From Verrucomicrobiales bacterium (GTDB taxonomy: Bacteria > Verrucomicrobiota > Verrucomicrobiia > Verrucomicrobiales > DEV007), in NCBI GenBank assembly GCA_012960505.1, contig DUBC01000036.1, positions 1 through 64,000 of the forward strand: DNA of 64,000 nucleotides. Direction: 5' to 3'. The notes below the pieces were generated by a model. That model made no database searches. It saw only the letters and a program-made list of their open reading frames with translations, and was not told the origin of the DNA. A program made the translations under genes and the position numbers. Below are positions 56,123 to 64,000 of this stretch, in pieces; the first letter of the stretch is position 1, and every line of letters starts with the position of its first letter.

Positions 56123-57184
56123 ATGCTTACTGAGCTAAGAATAAGCAACTTTCGTTGTTTTGAGAGTTTTGACTGCTCTTTAGAGAGTGGAACTACACTA
56201 TTTGTAGGTGAAAACGCTCAAGGAAAGACATCAATTTTGGAATCTATATGCGTTCTTATGCGCTTACAGTCGCCCAGGAGCAACAAAGTCAGTGATCAAA
56301 TAAGGTTTGATGCAGAAGCTTGCTCTATCGAAGGAATCTTATCAGGGAAGCGGCTTCTTTTTTCTGCAGCTGGTCCAAAGCGGCGGATGACAGTTGATAA
56401 TGAATCTTTTAGCAAACGCAAAGACTATCTAGCGGAAACGGGTCTAGTGGTCTGGATAGGTAATGATGATATTGATCTTGTTAGGGGAAGTGCTGAGTCA
56501 AGGAGACGATACTTGGACTTTGGAGCCTCTCAGCTTAGTGCAGGCTACTTGCCGGCGCTGAGAGCTTATACGAGAGCGCTGCGTGCAAGGAACTTTCTCT
56601 TGAAGCGTGATGCTAATCCATGCTGGGATCAGATAGACTCATATACGAAGCTCTTGGTTCAGCATGGTACTTACATTGCCGAGCAGAGATCAGCTCTAAT
56701 ATCGTCTCTTGTTCCTTTTGCAAAGAAATTACAATTGGATGTGAGTGGAAAAGATGAACTCCTTTCATTAAATTATGTGCGTTCAGGGAATGAGGACTTG
56801 GAGCTTGCTTATGAGGAGAAAAAGGAAGCAGAGGCCAAACAGAGGCTCACCTTAGTGGGACCTCACCGTGATGACCTTGAGCTATCTATTAATTCATTGC
56901 TCGCTTCTAAGTTTGCTTCGGAGGGGCAGCAAAGGACAATTGCCTTATCTCTAAAAATTGCACAATCGCATGTGCTCCGTGAGCGTAAAGGATCGAATCC
57001 AATATTGTTAATTGATGACATTTTTGGAGAACTTGATTCCTCTAGACGTAATCGTCTCTTGTCTAGTTTTCCTGAAGGAGCTCAAAAAATTATTACTACT
57101 ACTAGTTTGGACTGGGCTTCGGATGGATGCCTCGAAGGTTCACGGTGCTATTCATTGAGCAAGGGTCTGCTTGATGAGATGTAA
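56123..57184 (+). CDS. recF: DNA replication/repair protein RecF
   Basis: An SMC-like ATPase for loading RecA at gaps. 353 residues with Walker A GENAQGKTSILES (30-42), DIDLVRGSAESRRRYLDFGASQL (about 115-138), the signature SEGQQRTIALSLKIAQSH (about 270) and Walker B ILLIDDIFGELD (about 293). The usual dnaA-dnaN-recF-gyrB context is absent, since it stands alone between hisS (divergent) and a 3D-domain protein. Confidence 0.93.
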   Translation: MLTELRISNFRCFESFDCSLESGTTLFVGENAQGKTSILESICVLMRLQSPRSNKVSDQIRFDAEACSIEGILSGKRLLFSAAGPKRRMTVDNESFSKRKDYLAETGLVVWIGNDDIDLVRGSAESRRRYLDFGASQLSAGYLPALRAYTRALRARNFLLKRDANPCWDQIDSYTKLLVQHGTYIAEQRSALISSLVPFAKKLQLDVSGKDELLSLNYVRSGNEDLELAYEEKKEAEAKQRLTLVGPHRDDLELSINSLLASKFASEGQQRTIALSLKIAQSHVLRERKGSNPILLIDDIFGELDSSRRNRLLSSFPEGAQKIITTTSLDWASDGCLEGSRCYSLSKGLLDEM

Positions 57185-57301
57185 TAGGAAATAAGGAAAT
57201 ACGTTGAAATAGATCAAAACTTATGGAGATTATTGCTTAATATATTTTAATATTCAGCTAGCATTAAATTTCCTAACTTCTGATAACTTTTTCAATTCCC
57301 C

Positions 57302-57814
57302 ATGAGAATTATTTTTTTGATGATTGTTGCGTCAGCACCTTGTTTCTTTTGTGGCTCTTGTAGTTTTTCGGAATTCTCCTTATTCAATCAACTCGGCAAG
57401 ATAGAGGCATCGGGTCCTGCTTATACGGTAAGGACAACGGCGTATAGCCATAGAGAAAAGGAGCAGAGGGGTAAGTACGGAGCGTTGACTGCTTCTGGTC
57501 GTCGTTTGCGGTATGGAAAGATTCGTAGTGCTGGGGCGGATTGGTCAAGGTACCCGCTCGGCACTAAGTTCAGGATCGTTGGTCAGCCCCATATTTATGT
57601 AGTTGAGGATTATGGTAGATCTCTGGTAGGGACAAATACTATTGATTTATATAAGCCTACACTCAGAGGCATACGCAATTGGGGCACTCGCCGAGTTAAT
57701 ATCCAGATAATTGAATGGGGAAGTCTTCAGCGGAGTGAGGAAATTTTGAAGGGTCGGCTCCATTATGCGCATGTTCGAAAGATGTACAATGCGATTAATG
57801 CAAAACGTAATTGA
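57302..57814 (+). CDS. 3D-domain (MltA/RlpA-like double-psi barrel) exported protein
   Basis: 170 residues. The signal peptide (about 1-19) ends in a possible lipobox (CSGC-like FFCGSC). A 3D/DPBB domain (about 43-140) has AYSHREKEQRGKYGALTASG, PLGTKFRIVG and the Asp cluster VVEDYGRS and NTIDLYKP, as in lytic transglycosylase C-terminal domains. It probably acts on peptidoglycan in the envelope. A catalytic Asp is present, but no glycosidase domain is attached. It is 52 bases upstream of nth. Confidence 0.85.
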   Translation: MRIIFLMIVASAPCFFCGSCSFSEFSLFNQLGKIEASGPAYTVRTTAYSHREKEQRGKYGALTASGRRLRYGKIRSAGADWSRYPLGTKFRIVGQPHIYVVEDYGRSLVGTNTIDLYKPTLRGIRNWGTRRVNIQIIEWGSLQRSEEILKGRLHYAHVRKMYNAINAKRN

Positions 57815-57865
57815 ATATAATAACAGTTCGGATTCAGGAATTTAGATGATTAATGTTCTCTCAAT

Positions 57866-58519
57866 ATGACCAAGAAGGACCGCGCGAAATTTGTGCTTCA
57901 AAGATTGGACTTTCTTTACCCAGAAACTCCTATCCCTCTTAATCATTATAGTCATTATACGTTATTGATTTCAGTGTTGCTTTCAGCTCAGTGCACTGAT
58001 GAAAGAGTGAATAAGGTTACACCGTCTCTATTTTCTGAGGCGGACACTCCTTCTTCTATGGCTAAAATGACTGTTTCGGATATCCAGAAAATTATACGAC
58101 CTTGTGGACTGTCTCCTCAAAAAGCTAAAGCGATAAGATCCTTGTCTAAGATCCTTCATGAGCAGCACGAGGGTGAAGTTCCAAGGACCTTCGAAGAACT
58201 TGAGGCCTTGCCGGGGGTCGGGCACAAGACAGCATCGGTTGTAATGTCGCAGGCTTTTGGGGTCTCTGCATTCCCTGTCGATACTCATATTCACCGTTTG
58301 GCTCAGAGATGGGGTCTTAGTAACGGGAAAAATGTTACGCAGACAGAGAGGGATCTTAAGAGGCTCTTTCCTGAGAGGAGTTGGAACAAATTGCACCTCC
58401 AAATAATTTTTTATGGCCGAGCTCATTGCACGGCGAGGAGATGCGACGGTAGGGTCTGTGATATTTGTAGGTCCCTTTATCCGGATCGCAAGAGGCCGAA
58501 GAAGACGAAGCGGTCCTGA
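57866..58519 (+). CDS. nth: Endonuclease III (DNA glycosylase/AP lyase)
   Basis: Removes oxidised pyrimidines and cleaves at abasic sites. 217 residues with LLSAQCTDERVN (about 33-44), the helix-hairpin-helix LEALPGVGHKTASVVMSQ including the catalytic Lys, and the catalytic Asp in FPVDTHIHR. The C-terminal iron-sulfur region has Cys in CTARRC-DGRVC-DIC, i.e. spacing C-x4-C-x4-C-x2-C, not the canonical C-x6-C-x2-C-x5-C, so the cluster may be variant. The closing RKRPKKTKRS is basic. Confidence 0.92.
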   Translation: MTKKDRAKFVLQRLDFLYPETPIPLNHYSHYTLLISVLLSAQCTDERVNKVTPSLFSEADTPSSMAKMTVSDIQKIIRPCGLSPQKAKAIRSLSKILHEQHEGEVPRTFEELEALPGVGHKTASVVMSQAFGVSAFPVDTHIHRLAQRWGLSNGKNVTQTERDLKRLFPERSWNKLHLQIIFYGRAHCTARRCDGRVCDICRSLYPDRKRPKKTKRS

Positions 58520-58531
58520 TTTATCTTCGTT

Positions 58532-59233
58532 CTATTTGTCAGATTGGGAGAGTTTATCTGTACTCAAAGTGATTAAATTCTCCGCAAATTTCACACTGTT
58601 TATTTTCTTCAGAGAGTCTGCAAAGTGGTCATCATTTTTATACATTTCAAGTTGATCCTGGGTCCGCCACTTTTGTAATAAATTCTCGGGCATTGATGAG
58701 CCGTTACTTGATTTGAAATTGCTGACTCGAAGGAATGCCGCTCCATTTAATACTTCTAACTTTAAAGTCATCTCGCCGTTCCAATATTTTCTTTCCTGCC
58801 AAGGAAGGAACTTCCGCATTTTTCTTGAACACAGAGCAGTGATGGTTCCGTCAGATTTGATTCCTTGGAAGAAGTACTCATTTCGTAAGTCTGATAGATA
58901 GTTATCGTTTGCGATCAGAATATTGATGTCTTTGACTGATAGGCTCAGCTCAGTTGTTTCAGATGAATCGGAATTTATCTGCTGATCGAACGTTTTTATT
59001 TTTGATCTTATACTATTAAGTTCAGCTTCTGTTCCTTGCTCTTCAGGTATGTCAAGGGGCTCGGTTTCACTGTAAGGAACCAATTCTTCTAAGTGCCTTG
59101 CCCCACTCACTATGATTTGTATGACTATTCCTGTCATGAAGGCGAGTAGGAGACACACAATTGCACAGCCCAATTTAGGGTAATTGCTTCCTTTTCGTTC
59201 ATTGTTCTTTATAATTATTTCTTCTGTGCTCAT
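58532..59233 (-). CDS. Unknown single-pass membrane protein
   Basis: With the start at 59233 (MSTEEIIIKN) the protein is 233 residues. One hydrophobic helix is near 20-40 (GCAIVCLLLAFMTGIVIQIIV). The rest is a soluble domain, with LSLSVKDINILIANDNYLSDL and a beta-rich GEMTLKLEVLNGAAFLRVSNF stretch, and no motif I can name. The upstream ATG at 59251 adds six residues. It is convergent with nth and divergent from mnmA. Function unknown. Confidence 0.72.
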   Translation of the reverse strand: MSTEEIIIKNNERKGSNYPKLGCAIVCLLLAFMTGIVIQIIVSGARHLEELVPYSETEPLDIPEEQGTEAELNSIRSKIKTFDQQINSDSSETTELSLSVKDINILIANDNYLSDLRNEYFFQGIKSDGTITALCSRKMRKFLPWQERKYWNGEMTLKLEVLNGAAFLRVSNFKSSNGSSMPENLLQKWRTQDQLEMYKNDDHFADSLKKINSVKFAENLITLSTDKLSQSDK

Positions 59234-59315
59234 TGAGTTTACTGGTATCAATTATAGGCAATTTCAAGAATCGTCCACTTGAACCTTTTAACTTAGGGAG
59301 GAGACTATTTTATTA

Positions 59316-60407
59316 ATGCGAGTTTTGGTAGCCATGTCAGGAGGAGTGGACAGCAGTGTAGCTGCTGCCCAATTAATTAGTGAAGGGCATGAAGTGGTTG
59401 GAGCGTACATGAAGAATTGGATTAATGAGGGAAATATTATTGGGGACTGTCCTTGGCAACAGGACATTGTGGATGCTCGCGCAGTTGCAGATCATCTGGG
59501 CATTGATTTTCGGGTAGTGAATATGATGGATGAGTATCGTCAAAGAATCGTAAAATATTTACTAGAAGGGTATCAGTCTGGAATCACGCCTAACCCGGAC
59601 GTGATGTGTAATCGAGAAATGAAATTTGGAGTGTTTCTTGATTATGCTAAGAGCGAAGGTTTCGAGGCCGTAGCAACTGGTCATTATGCGAAGATCAGAT
59701 CAAATAATGACGGGACACGTGATATTCTTTGCGGGAATGACTCTAATAAGAATCAGACATACTTCTTGGCCCTGTTGAATCAGGATCAGGTCCTTCATGC
59801 TCTTTTCCCAATTGGACATTTACTCAAACCTGAGTTGCGGGATCAAGCAGATCAGCTAGGGCTTCCAAATGCTAAGAAAAAAGATAGTCAGGGCATTTGT
59901 TTCATCGGTGAGGTGAAGATGTCTGATTTTTTACAAAATTACGTAGATGATAGTCCTGGTTCAATCGTGAATCTTGATGGAGAGATTCTTGGAGAACATC
60001 GTGGTTTGCATTTATACACTTTGGGTCAGCGCAAAGGGATAGGTGTTCCGTCGAATACTTACCGTGAGGCCTATGTTGTAGTGGGGAAGAGAGCAGAAGA
60101 AAACGAATTGATTGTCGGTTTTGATCAAGAGGACACGCCGTATCTTTATGCTTCGAGTTGCACTGTTGGAAGTTTATCTTTCGTTAACAGGAAGCTAGTT
60201 CAGGGAGAAAAAATATTAGCTCAACCGAGATACAGAACGCCGGCAGTGCCTGCGTCGTTTAATTGCAGAGGGGACGAAGAGGACTCGATCGATTTGATCT
60301 TCGAACAGCCTCAGCGAGCAATTACGCCTGGCCAGGTGTGTGCGTTTTACGATGAAGATGTATTATTAGGAGGCGGGATCTTTGAATCGGTCGACTACAC
60401 AAAATGA
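59316..60407 (+). CDS. mnmA: tRNA-specific 2-thiouridylase
   Basis: Makes 2-thiouridine at wobble position 34 of Lys, Glu and Gln tRNAs. 363 residues with the ATP pyrophosphatase P-loop [13 protein letters not shown] (5-17), a catalytic Cys near 98 ([13 protein letters not shown]) and a second near 195 ([10 protein letters not shown]), and the tRNA-contacting C-terminal barrel. Length is normal. Whether a 2-selenouridine step exists depends on a selU gene, which is not visible here. Confidence 0.95.
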   Translation: MRVLVAMSGGVDSSVAAAQLISEGHEVVGAYMKNWINEGNIIGDCPWQQDIVDARAVADHLGIDFRVVNMMDEYRQRIVKYLLEGYQSGITPNPDVMCNREMKFGVFLDYAKSEGFEAVATGHYAKIRSNNDGTRDILCGNDSNKNQTYFLALLNQDQVLHALFPIGHLLKPELRDQADQLGLPNAKKKDSQGICFIGEVKMSDFLQNYVDDSPGSIVNLDGEILGEHRGLHLYTLGQRKGIGVPSNTYREAYVVVGKRAEENELIVGFDQEDTPYLYASSCTVGSLSFVNRKLVQGEKILAQPRYRTPAVPASFNCRGDEEDSIDLIFEQPQRAITPGQVCAFYDEDVLLGGGIFESVDYTK

Positions 60408-60440
60408 GTCTCGAAAATTTTAATCTGAGCCTCTAATTAT

Positions 60441-60824
60441 TTAAAGGGCTTCGATTTCTGCAACCGCTTCAATTTCAATCCTGCAATCGAGAGGCAGGCA
60501 CGCGACCTGGATCGTGGACCTCGCTGGTTTGTGCGATTCAAAATGCTTTTCATAGACACTGTTAAATTGAGAGAATTCAGCCATGTCCTTTAAAAATACT
60601 GTCGTTTTGACAACATTCATAAGAGAGAGTCCTTCATTCTCAAGGATAGCTTTAAGGTTCGCCATTACTTGGTCAGTTTGATCTTCGATCAGATCGGCAA
60701 CTAGTGAACCAGTTGATGGATCTATGGGGATTTGACCGGAAGTTATTAGTAGGTTCCCAGTCCTAACGGCGTGAGAGTATGGTCCTATCGCTTTGGGGGA
60801 ATTTTCTGCGGTGATTTTTTGCAT
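60441..60824 (-). CDS. ridA: RidA/YjgF/UK114-family deaminase
   Basis: Hydrolyses reactive enamine/imine intermediates. 127 residues, the usual length. Conserved features are SPKAIGPYSHAVRTGNLLITSGQIPIDP (about 9-36), LMNVVKTTVFLKDMAEF and the closing ARSTIQVACLPLDCRIEIEAVAEI that holds the catalytic Arg. No signal peptide. It is near aroE on the same strand with a 29-base gap. Confidence 0.94.
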   Translation of the reverse strand: MQKITAENSPKAIGPYSHAVRTGNLLITSGQIPIDPSTGSLVADLIEDQTDQVMANLKAILENEGLSLMNVVKTTVFLKDMAEFSQFNSVYEKHFESHKPARSTIQVACLPLDCRIEIEAVAEIEAL

Positions 60825-60853
60825 TGTAGGTTCTTTAGGTGATATGAAATTGA

Positions 60854-61795
60854 TTAATCCTTGAGTGCATTATTGAGACCCTTGCGCATTTCATTTATAG
60901 GGGCTTCACGATTGAACCAGGTCTCAAATGAGATGGCGCCCTGATGAAGGAGCATAGAAATCCCATTAGCGGAGCGGGCCCCAGTCGATATGGCGTTTCT
61001 TATTAATTTTGTTTTTCTAGGGCTATATACCATATCGTATACGAGATGGTGTGGTTGCAATAAGCCGGAAGGAATGAGTTCAGGGTCAGAGTTCTTCATG
61101 CCGAGGGAACTAGCATTGATGATGAGGTCGATGTCTCCGAGTTCATCTACGAGTTCGAGCTTGGACCATCCTGTCATCTTTAACCGAGATGATGAGGAAT
61201 GAATGTGTTTTTCTTTCAGGTCCTTCGCTACTTCATCATACACGGGTTTGACCTTTTCTTCTGTCCTGTTGACTAGGACTAACCTCTCCACTTCTTCGAT
61301 TGCGCATTGTATGGCAACTGCGCGCCCGGCACCGCCTCCGGCTCCGAGGATCATTACCCGCAAATCACTAAGATCGATTGAAAATTCTTCTCGTATTGCG
61401 CGGACCAGGCCGGGCCCGTCACTGTTACTTCCTATGGATTTTCCGTTCTCGAAGCGGACCGTATTCACGGCTCCCATTCTGCGGGCCGAATCGTCGACGC
61501 TGTCGCAGGCGTTAATGGCTTCGAACTTCAAAGGGACAGTGCAGTTTGTCCCATAGAATCCGTTCTCCTTGATTAAGTTCAAAGCTTCTGAAAATTCGTC
61601 CTCTGGAACTTTGATTTTTACGTATTGAGACTTAATGCCACAGAAATTTAATGCCGGGTTATGAAGTTGTGGGGACAGTGAGTGTTCTACAGGGTTTCCG
61701 AAAACAGATAGTAATGCCGGAACATCAAATTGCTCATTTATGGTAGACCAGTCTTTGAGGTCGCTAACGGTAAATGTTTTCTCTGAATCGTTCAT
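60854..61795 (-). CDS. aroE: Shikimate dehydrogenase
   Basis: Reduces 3-dehydroshikimate in the aromatic amino-acid pathway. With the start at ATG 61795 the protein is 313 residues. Substrate-binding FGNPVEHSLSPQLHN (about 30-44), the catalytic Lys in GTNCTVPLKFEAI (about 84) and Asp region, then NADP-binding LGAGGGAGRAVAIQ (about 148-161) and NRTEEKVKP are present. An earlier ATG would overlap gltX, so 61795 is chosen. It lies 4 bases after the gltX stop, so the genes are coupled. Confidence 0.93.
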   Translation of the reverse strand: MNDSEKTFTVSDLKDWSTINEQFDVPALLSVFGNPVEHSLSPQLHNPALNFCGIKSQYVKIKVPEDEFSEALNLIKENGFYGTNCTVPLKFEAINACDSVDDSARRMGAVNTVRFENGKSIGSNSDGPGLVRAIREEFSIDLSDLRVMILGAGGGAGRAVAIQCAIEEVERLVLVNRTEEKVKPVYDEVAKDLKEKHIHSSSSRLKMTGWSKLELVDELGDIDLIINASSLGMKNSDPELIPSGLLQPHHLVYDMVYSPRKTKLIRNAISTGARSANGISMLLHQGAISFETWFNREAPINEMRKGLNNALKD

Positions 61796-61799
61796 CGAA

Positions 61800-63149
61800 T
61801 TAAATATTAGTATAGATTTTATCGAGCCTTTCCTTGATCCTTGCAACCGTCGCGACTCTTCCAATCGTTTCTAGAGTGGGCATCAGATCAGTGCCTTGTC
61901 CTACCCCAGTAGCACAAACGCGTAAAGGAAACATCAGAGCTCCTATTTTGATTTGTTTTGTGCCCGCGAAATCTTTGACTGCGTTCTTTATATTTTCAGC
62001 GACCCAAGGGTCCAGAGATTCAAGGATGGTACTTAGTTCCTTGATTCTTTCACCAATTTCTGGATCAGTTGAAATTTTTAGAGATGCGTCATAATCTGTG
62101 GGATAGTTGTCATTTAAAATTGGCTCTAGTATTTTTTCTATTTCTGAGAGGTGCTGGACCCTAGGTTGGGTCAAGGAGATTACCTGTTCTGATGCATTGC
62201 TTGAGAAGGGGAGAGCCCTTTCAAGGTATTCCTCTTCAGTCAGATCGCTGACATATTGCCCGTTAAGCCATTTACATTTATTCAAATCAAAACGTGAATT
62301 GCTTTTGTTTAAATGGTCAAAGTCGAACAGTTCAATTATTTCACTCGTGGTTAATTTTTCTCTATCGTCTTTTGGAGACCAGCCAAGTAATGCAATGTAA
62401 TTTGTTACGGATTCTGCTAAGAAGCCTTCATTTTTGTACCATTCGATTCCTGCTCCAGCATCCCTTTTGCTCATCTTGGAACCATCTTCATTCAATATTA
62501 GAGGAATGTGTGCAAAGATCGGAGCGGGGCACTTTATGGCGTTAAACAAAGCGACATGCTTTGGAGTATTGGATAGATGGTCTTCTCCTCTCAAGACATG
62601 AGAGATGTTCATTTCAATATCATCAATGACGTTAACGAAATGAAACAAAAAGGTCCCATCAGGTCTCCGGATTATGAAATCCGGATTCGCTTCAATTTCT
62701 ATTCCCTTTTCTTTGTCCCAGGCACGATTGCCCGTCGTACTTAAATTAATAGTTTGAGGTCCACAAATTTCATCATGAAACTCAACGTCGGAAATTGGGA
62801 CCTTGAAACGGATCGCTCCATTATCTTCATATACTAGATCAGAGTCTTCTAATCTCTTGAGGTATTCCTCATAAACACTTTGGCGCTGGCTCTGATAGAA
62901 GGGCCCATCGCCACTTTCTTTTCCTGGGCCTTCGTCCCAGTCCAGATTGAGCCATTTCAAGCCATTTAATATTTCGTCACATGATTCATCCGTGTTCCGT
63001 TCATGGTCAGTGTCTTCTATCCGAAGAATGAACTCTCCATCATTGTGCTTAGCGTAAAGCCAATTAAATAATGCAGTGCGAGCCCCTCCAACATGAAGAT
63101 ATCCTGTAGGAGAAGGGGCAAATCTTGTTCTAATTTTAGAGGATTCCAT
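61800..63149 (-). CDS. gltX: Glutamyl-tRNA synthetase
   Basis: Class I synthetase charging tRNA-Glu. 449 residues with the HIGH-like motif RFAPSPTGYLHVGGARTALF (9-28), LRGEDHLSNTPKH (about 188) and the KMSKR motif (SKMSKRDAG, about 226). The C-terminal anticodon domain is shorter than in E. coli but still present. Length is normal for the bacterial family. It is first in the gltX-aroE-ridA run on the minus strand. Confidence 0.95.
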   Translation of the reverse strand: MESSKIRTRFAPSPTGYLHVGGARTALFNWLYAKHNDGEFILRIEDTDHERNTDESCDEILNGLKWLNLDWDEGPGKESGDGPFYQSQRQSVYEEYLKRLEDSDLVYEDNGAIRFKVPISDVEFHDEICGPQTINLSTTGNRAWDKEKGIEIEANPDFIIRRPDGTFLFHFVNVIDDIEMNISHVLRGEDHLSNTPKHVALFNAIKCPAPIFAHIPLILNEDGSKMSKRDAGAGIEWYKNEGFLAESVTNYIALLGWSPKDDREKLTTSEIIELFDFDHLNKSNSRFDLNKCKWLNGQYVSDLTEEEYLERALPFSSNASEQVISLTQPRVQHLSEIEKILEPILNDNYPTDYDASLKISTDPEIGERIKELSTILESLDPWVAENIKNAVKDFAGTKQIKIGALMFPLRVCATGVGQGTDLMPTLETIGRVATVARIKERLDKIYTNI

Positions 63150-63262
63150 TTTTGGTTTGTGTCATGATGCTATCAGCATTGGCTCAGGTCAAAAGGAACT
63201 GTTTGAATAAACATAAGTTTTCTTCTTTTGAGTCTTACTCAGGCAGAGTTATGGTATGAGTC

Positions 63263-64000
63263 ATGTTCAAGTTAAAGTTGCACTGGCAGATTTTAATAGC
63301 TCTTCTTTTTGGCCTTATTGCAGGGACCCTCATTCAACGTGAGTTTGGTTTGCATGCAAAGGAGACTGTTTATGTTGGCATACTAAAGTTTCTTGGCAAT
63401 ACGGTTTTTATAGGCCTCCTGAAGATGGTGATCGTGCCTCTCATATTCTCTTCTATCGTGGCAGGGATTGCTGGGAGGAAGAAGTCAGGGGGATTTGGGC
63501 GTCTGGGACTAAAAACGTTGGGATATTATATGCTGACGAGTTCTGTAGCTATTGTGATTGGTCTTTCGGTAGTTAATCTGATGAAACCTGGCCTCGTTGA
63601 TGGCCAGCCAAATCCTGAACTAGTTAAGTTCATGAGTGAGAACAGTGAAGAATTTGAGAAGAAAGGAGCATCGGTCGGCAAGGATGCGACTGGTCTTCAG
63701 GACGAGCCGCATCCTCTTGGAGTCGTGGGTTCTTTGATTGAGAGAATGATTCCTGAAAATGTTTTTCAATCAGCTTCAGATAATGGGGCCATGCTATCTC
63801 TCATATTCATTAGTATACTCACAGCGTTTGGCCTCTTGTCCTTGCAGGGGCAGGCGGCAGAGACTCTCACTGATCTGATCATAGGAGTCAATGAGCTCAT
63901 GATTAAAATAACAGGATGGATCATGAAGCTGGCGCCTCTGGGAGTTTTTGGTCTGATGGGTTGGACCATTTCTCAGACAGGTCCTTCCTTTTTATTCTCT
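63263..64000 (+). CDS. Dicarboxylate/amino acid:cation symporter, 3' end outside window
   Basis: A transporter of the SDF family (DctA/GltP), which takes up dicarboxylates or glutamate with protons or sodium. The visible 246 residues run open to the window edge, so the gene is cut. The opening FKLKLHWQILIALLFGLIAG (2-21), the second helix LKMVIVPLIFSSIVAGIAG (about 53-71), a long charged loop (about 110-160) and AMLSLIFISILTAFGLL (about 180) are typical. Start ATG 63263 has no strong ribosome site. It is divergent from gltX with a 113-base gap. Confidence 0.9.
   Translation, partial: MFKLKLHWQILIALLFGLIAGTLIQREFGLHAKETVYVGILKFLGNTVFIGLLKMVIVPLIFSSIVAGIAGRKKSGGFGRLGLKTLGYYMLTSSVAIVIGLSVVNLMKPGLVDGQPNPELVKFMSENSEEFEKKGASVGKDATGLQDEPHPLGVVGSLIERMIPENVFQSASDNGAMLSLIFISILTAFGLLSLQGQAAETLTDLIIGVNELMIKITGWIMKLAPLGVFGLMGWTISQTGPSFLFS

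Noticed and set aside
56123-57184. Replication origin near recF
   Set aside because: No dnaA, dnaN or gyrB and no DnaA-box cluster in the adjoining gaps.
61203-61556. 117-codon plus-strand frame inside aroE
   Set aside because: Antisense to a conserved gene; Ser/Arg/Pro-rich with no domain features.

Overview
The window most likely comes from a marine member of the Verrucomicrobiota (PVC superphylum). The evidence is the gene content: an exported Planctomycete-type cytochrome/PSD1 protein next to a DUF1501 protein, two sulfatases of the formylglycine type, a DUF1080 protein, Gfo/Idh/MocA oxidoreductase, a giant CotH/lamin-tail secreted protein, an SMP-30 protein and an FG-GAP/ASPIC lipoprotein. 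Base composition looks moderately AT-rich by eye, genes are tightly packed on both strands, and Shine-Dalgarno sequences are rarely obvious. No gap between genes is longer than about 190 bases. I saw no tRNA, rRNA, CRISPR array, transposase or replication origin.

Layout. 1-6 kb: the end of a proline-rich membrane protein, an exported peroxiredoxin interrupted by an in-frame UGA, and two amidohydrolase-family proteins. 6-11 kb (minus strand): oxidoreductase, HtrA-like protease, sulfatase, DUF1080 protein. 11-21 kb: housekeeping (mtnA, tmk, holB, glycerate kinase, fabD), a glycolipid-type glycosyltransferase, and selB with a coupled lipoprotein. 21.7-24.4 kb: a three-gene polyol/sugar operon. 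24.5-29.7 kb: P450, unknown membrane protein, ketoacyl-synthase-III-like protein and flavin monooxygenase, which looks like a small biosynthetic cluster. 29.8-40 kb: a plus-strand run of secreted-polymer degradation genes ending in the FG-GAP/ASPIC lipoprotein, also interrupted by an in-frame UGA. 40-45 kb (minus strand): CotH protein and SMP-30 protein. 45.5-51 kb: a fluid region with a VWA protein, decayed copies of a MORN-like lipoprotein gene around one intact copy, a beta-helix protein and a LamG-like protein. 51-64 kb: mostly housekeeping (yceI, aspS, hisS, recF, nth, mnmA, ridA, aroE, gltX) and the start of a dicarboxylate symporter.

The most interesting signal is a selenocysteine system. 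Two reading frames (844-1380 minus and 36948-40004 plus) each continue through a single in-frame UGA with family-like sequence on both sides. Each UGA is followed at the right distance by a hairpin that fits the bacterial SECIS rule. The dedicated elongation factor SelB is encoded in the same window. The peroxiredoxin has selenocysteine in the peroxidatic position, as in known selenoproteins. The FG-GAP/ASPIC lipoprotein is one I do not know as a selenoprotein family and may be new. selA, selD and tRNA-Sec are not in this window.
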